DNA of 6,544 nt from an uncultured Verrucomicrobiota bacterium (GTDB taxonomy: Bacteria > Verrucomicrobiota > Verrucomicrobiia > Methylacidiphilales > Verrucolacustridaceae): positions 1 to 6,544 of the forward strand of contig CAIVGD010000159.1 of NCBI GenBank assembly GCA_903905395.1, written 5' to 3'. Shown in pieces: positions 6,051 through 6,544 of this stretch. The notes beneath the pieces are model-generated. The model searched no databases. It was not told the origin of the DNA and saw only the letters and a program-made list of their open reading frames with translations. How positions within the stretch are numbered: the stretch's first letter is position 1; each line of letters opens with the position of its first letter. Position numbers and translations under genes: made by a program.

Positions 6051-6544
6051 ATGCCCAAGCTCATATCTGAAAGTAAGGAAATTCCCCAGATGGTTGTGGA
6101 GTTGACCGGGCTGCGGATGGCGGTGGGTCGCATCGATGGCAATGAGGTGCAGGTGGTGCATGGCAGTATTTCCTCGCGGCATGCCGAACTTGTTCTTGAG
6201 GGTCAGGAGTATCGCGTACGGGATCTGGATTCCACAAATGGGACGCGCGTCAACGATGAAAAAGTGACCCAAGCGCTCCTGCAGGATCGTGATCGGCTGC
6301 AGTTCGGGCAGATTCCTTTTCGTTACGAGGGGGCGGTTCCGCGGGTGGCCTTGGCCCTTCCGGCTGCTGGAGCGGCCTATCAGGTGGAGTTGGGGATAGA
6401 AACCGGGATTCCGGAGAACTTTCGCAACTTGTCTCCCATCAGAGGGAAAGGAACAAGCGGAAGCCCGGATTGGCTCCTTTGGGCTGGGGGAGCCGTGGGG
6501 ATTGTTGGAATCGGCTTTTACGTTTTTCGCATGTTTTTCACTTA
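6051..6544 (+). CDS. FHA-domain protein with C-terminal membrane segment, 3' end at or beyond the window edge
   Basis: The frame is open from ATG 6051 to the right edge, 164 complete codons plus TA. Residues 14-92 form a forkhead-associated domain, which binds phosphothreonine peptides. The conserved points are GR (26-27), SSRH (41-44) and DLDSTNGTRVN (58-68), followed by the closing strands DRLQFGQIPFRYE (81-93). A Pro/Ala/Gly-rich linker (about 95-139) leads to a hydrophobic stretch, WLLWAGGAVGIVGIGFYVF (141-159), with Arg160 after it, predicted as one transmembrane helix. The last two bases are TA, so the gene could stop right here (making it a tail-anchored protein with a cytoplasmic FHA domain) or continue into further domains. 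No Shine-Dalgarno precedes the ATG. The partner and role are unknown; FHA proteins usually work with Ser/Thr kinases, none of which is in view. Confidence 0.86.
   Translation, partial: MPKLISESKEIPQMVVELTGLRMAVGRIDGNEVQVVHGSISSRHAELVLEGQEYRVRDLDSTNGTRVNDEKVTQALLQDRDRLQFGQIPFRYEGAVPRVALALPAAGAAYQVELGIETGIPENFRNLSPIRGKGTSGSPDWLLWAGGAVGIVGIGFYVFRMFFT

Overview
The window reads as a chromosomal housekeeping segment of a moderately GC-rich Gram-negative-type bacterium. All genes are on the + strand. A PVC-group bacterium, perhaps Verrucomicrobiota, is my best guess. The reasons are the compact pyrR-pyrB-pyrC-carA order, an Mrp protein without cysteines at its cluster site, a small HKW-type hypothetical protein and an FHA membrane protein. 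This placement rests on general family impressions, not on a search.

Layout. Positions 1-461 hold the 3' end of a NifS/IscS-type cysteine desulfurase. Positions 462-686 are a non-coding gap occupied mainly by a 91-bp REP/MITE-like inverted repeat (514-604). Next come an Mrp/ApbC-type P-loop ATPase (687-1763) and a small conserved-looking 80-aa protein (1822-2064). A pyrimidine operon follows: a structured leader (about 2084-2124), pyrR (2128-2661), pyrB (2658-3602), pyrC (3599-4888) and carA (4902-6041). The window ends in an FHA-domain protein with a C-terminal membrane segment (6051 to the edge). No stretch longer than 300 bases lacks a gene.

How it works together. CarA (glutaminase of carbamoyl-phosphate synthetase), PyrB and PyrC cover the first three steps of de novo UMP synthesis. 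carB, pyrI, pyrD, pyrE and pyrF are not in the window. PyrR is both a predicted uracil phosphoribosyltransferase and an RNA-binding regulator. The most informative observation is a hairpin just upstream of pyrR. It carries the classical PyrR recognition hexaloop (pattern CNGNGA), and its lower stem pairs with the pyrR Shine-Dalgarno sequence. This predicts translational autorepression by PyrR when UMP is high. The repression would spread to pyrB and pyrC through two ATGA stop/start overlaps.

Other points worth a second look are a Leu in place of the usual substrate-binding Arg in the desulfurase, loss of both cluster cysteines in Mrp, the REP-like repeat, and a possible leaderless start for the FHA gene. 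I see no evidence of a wholly new defence or mobile system here.
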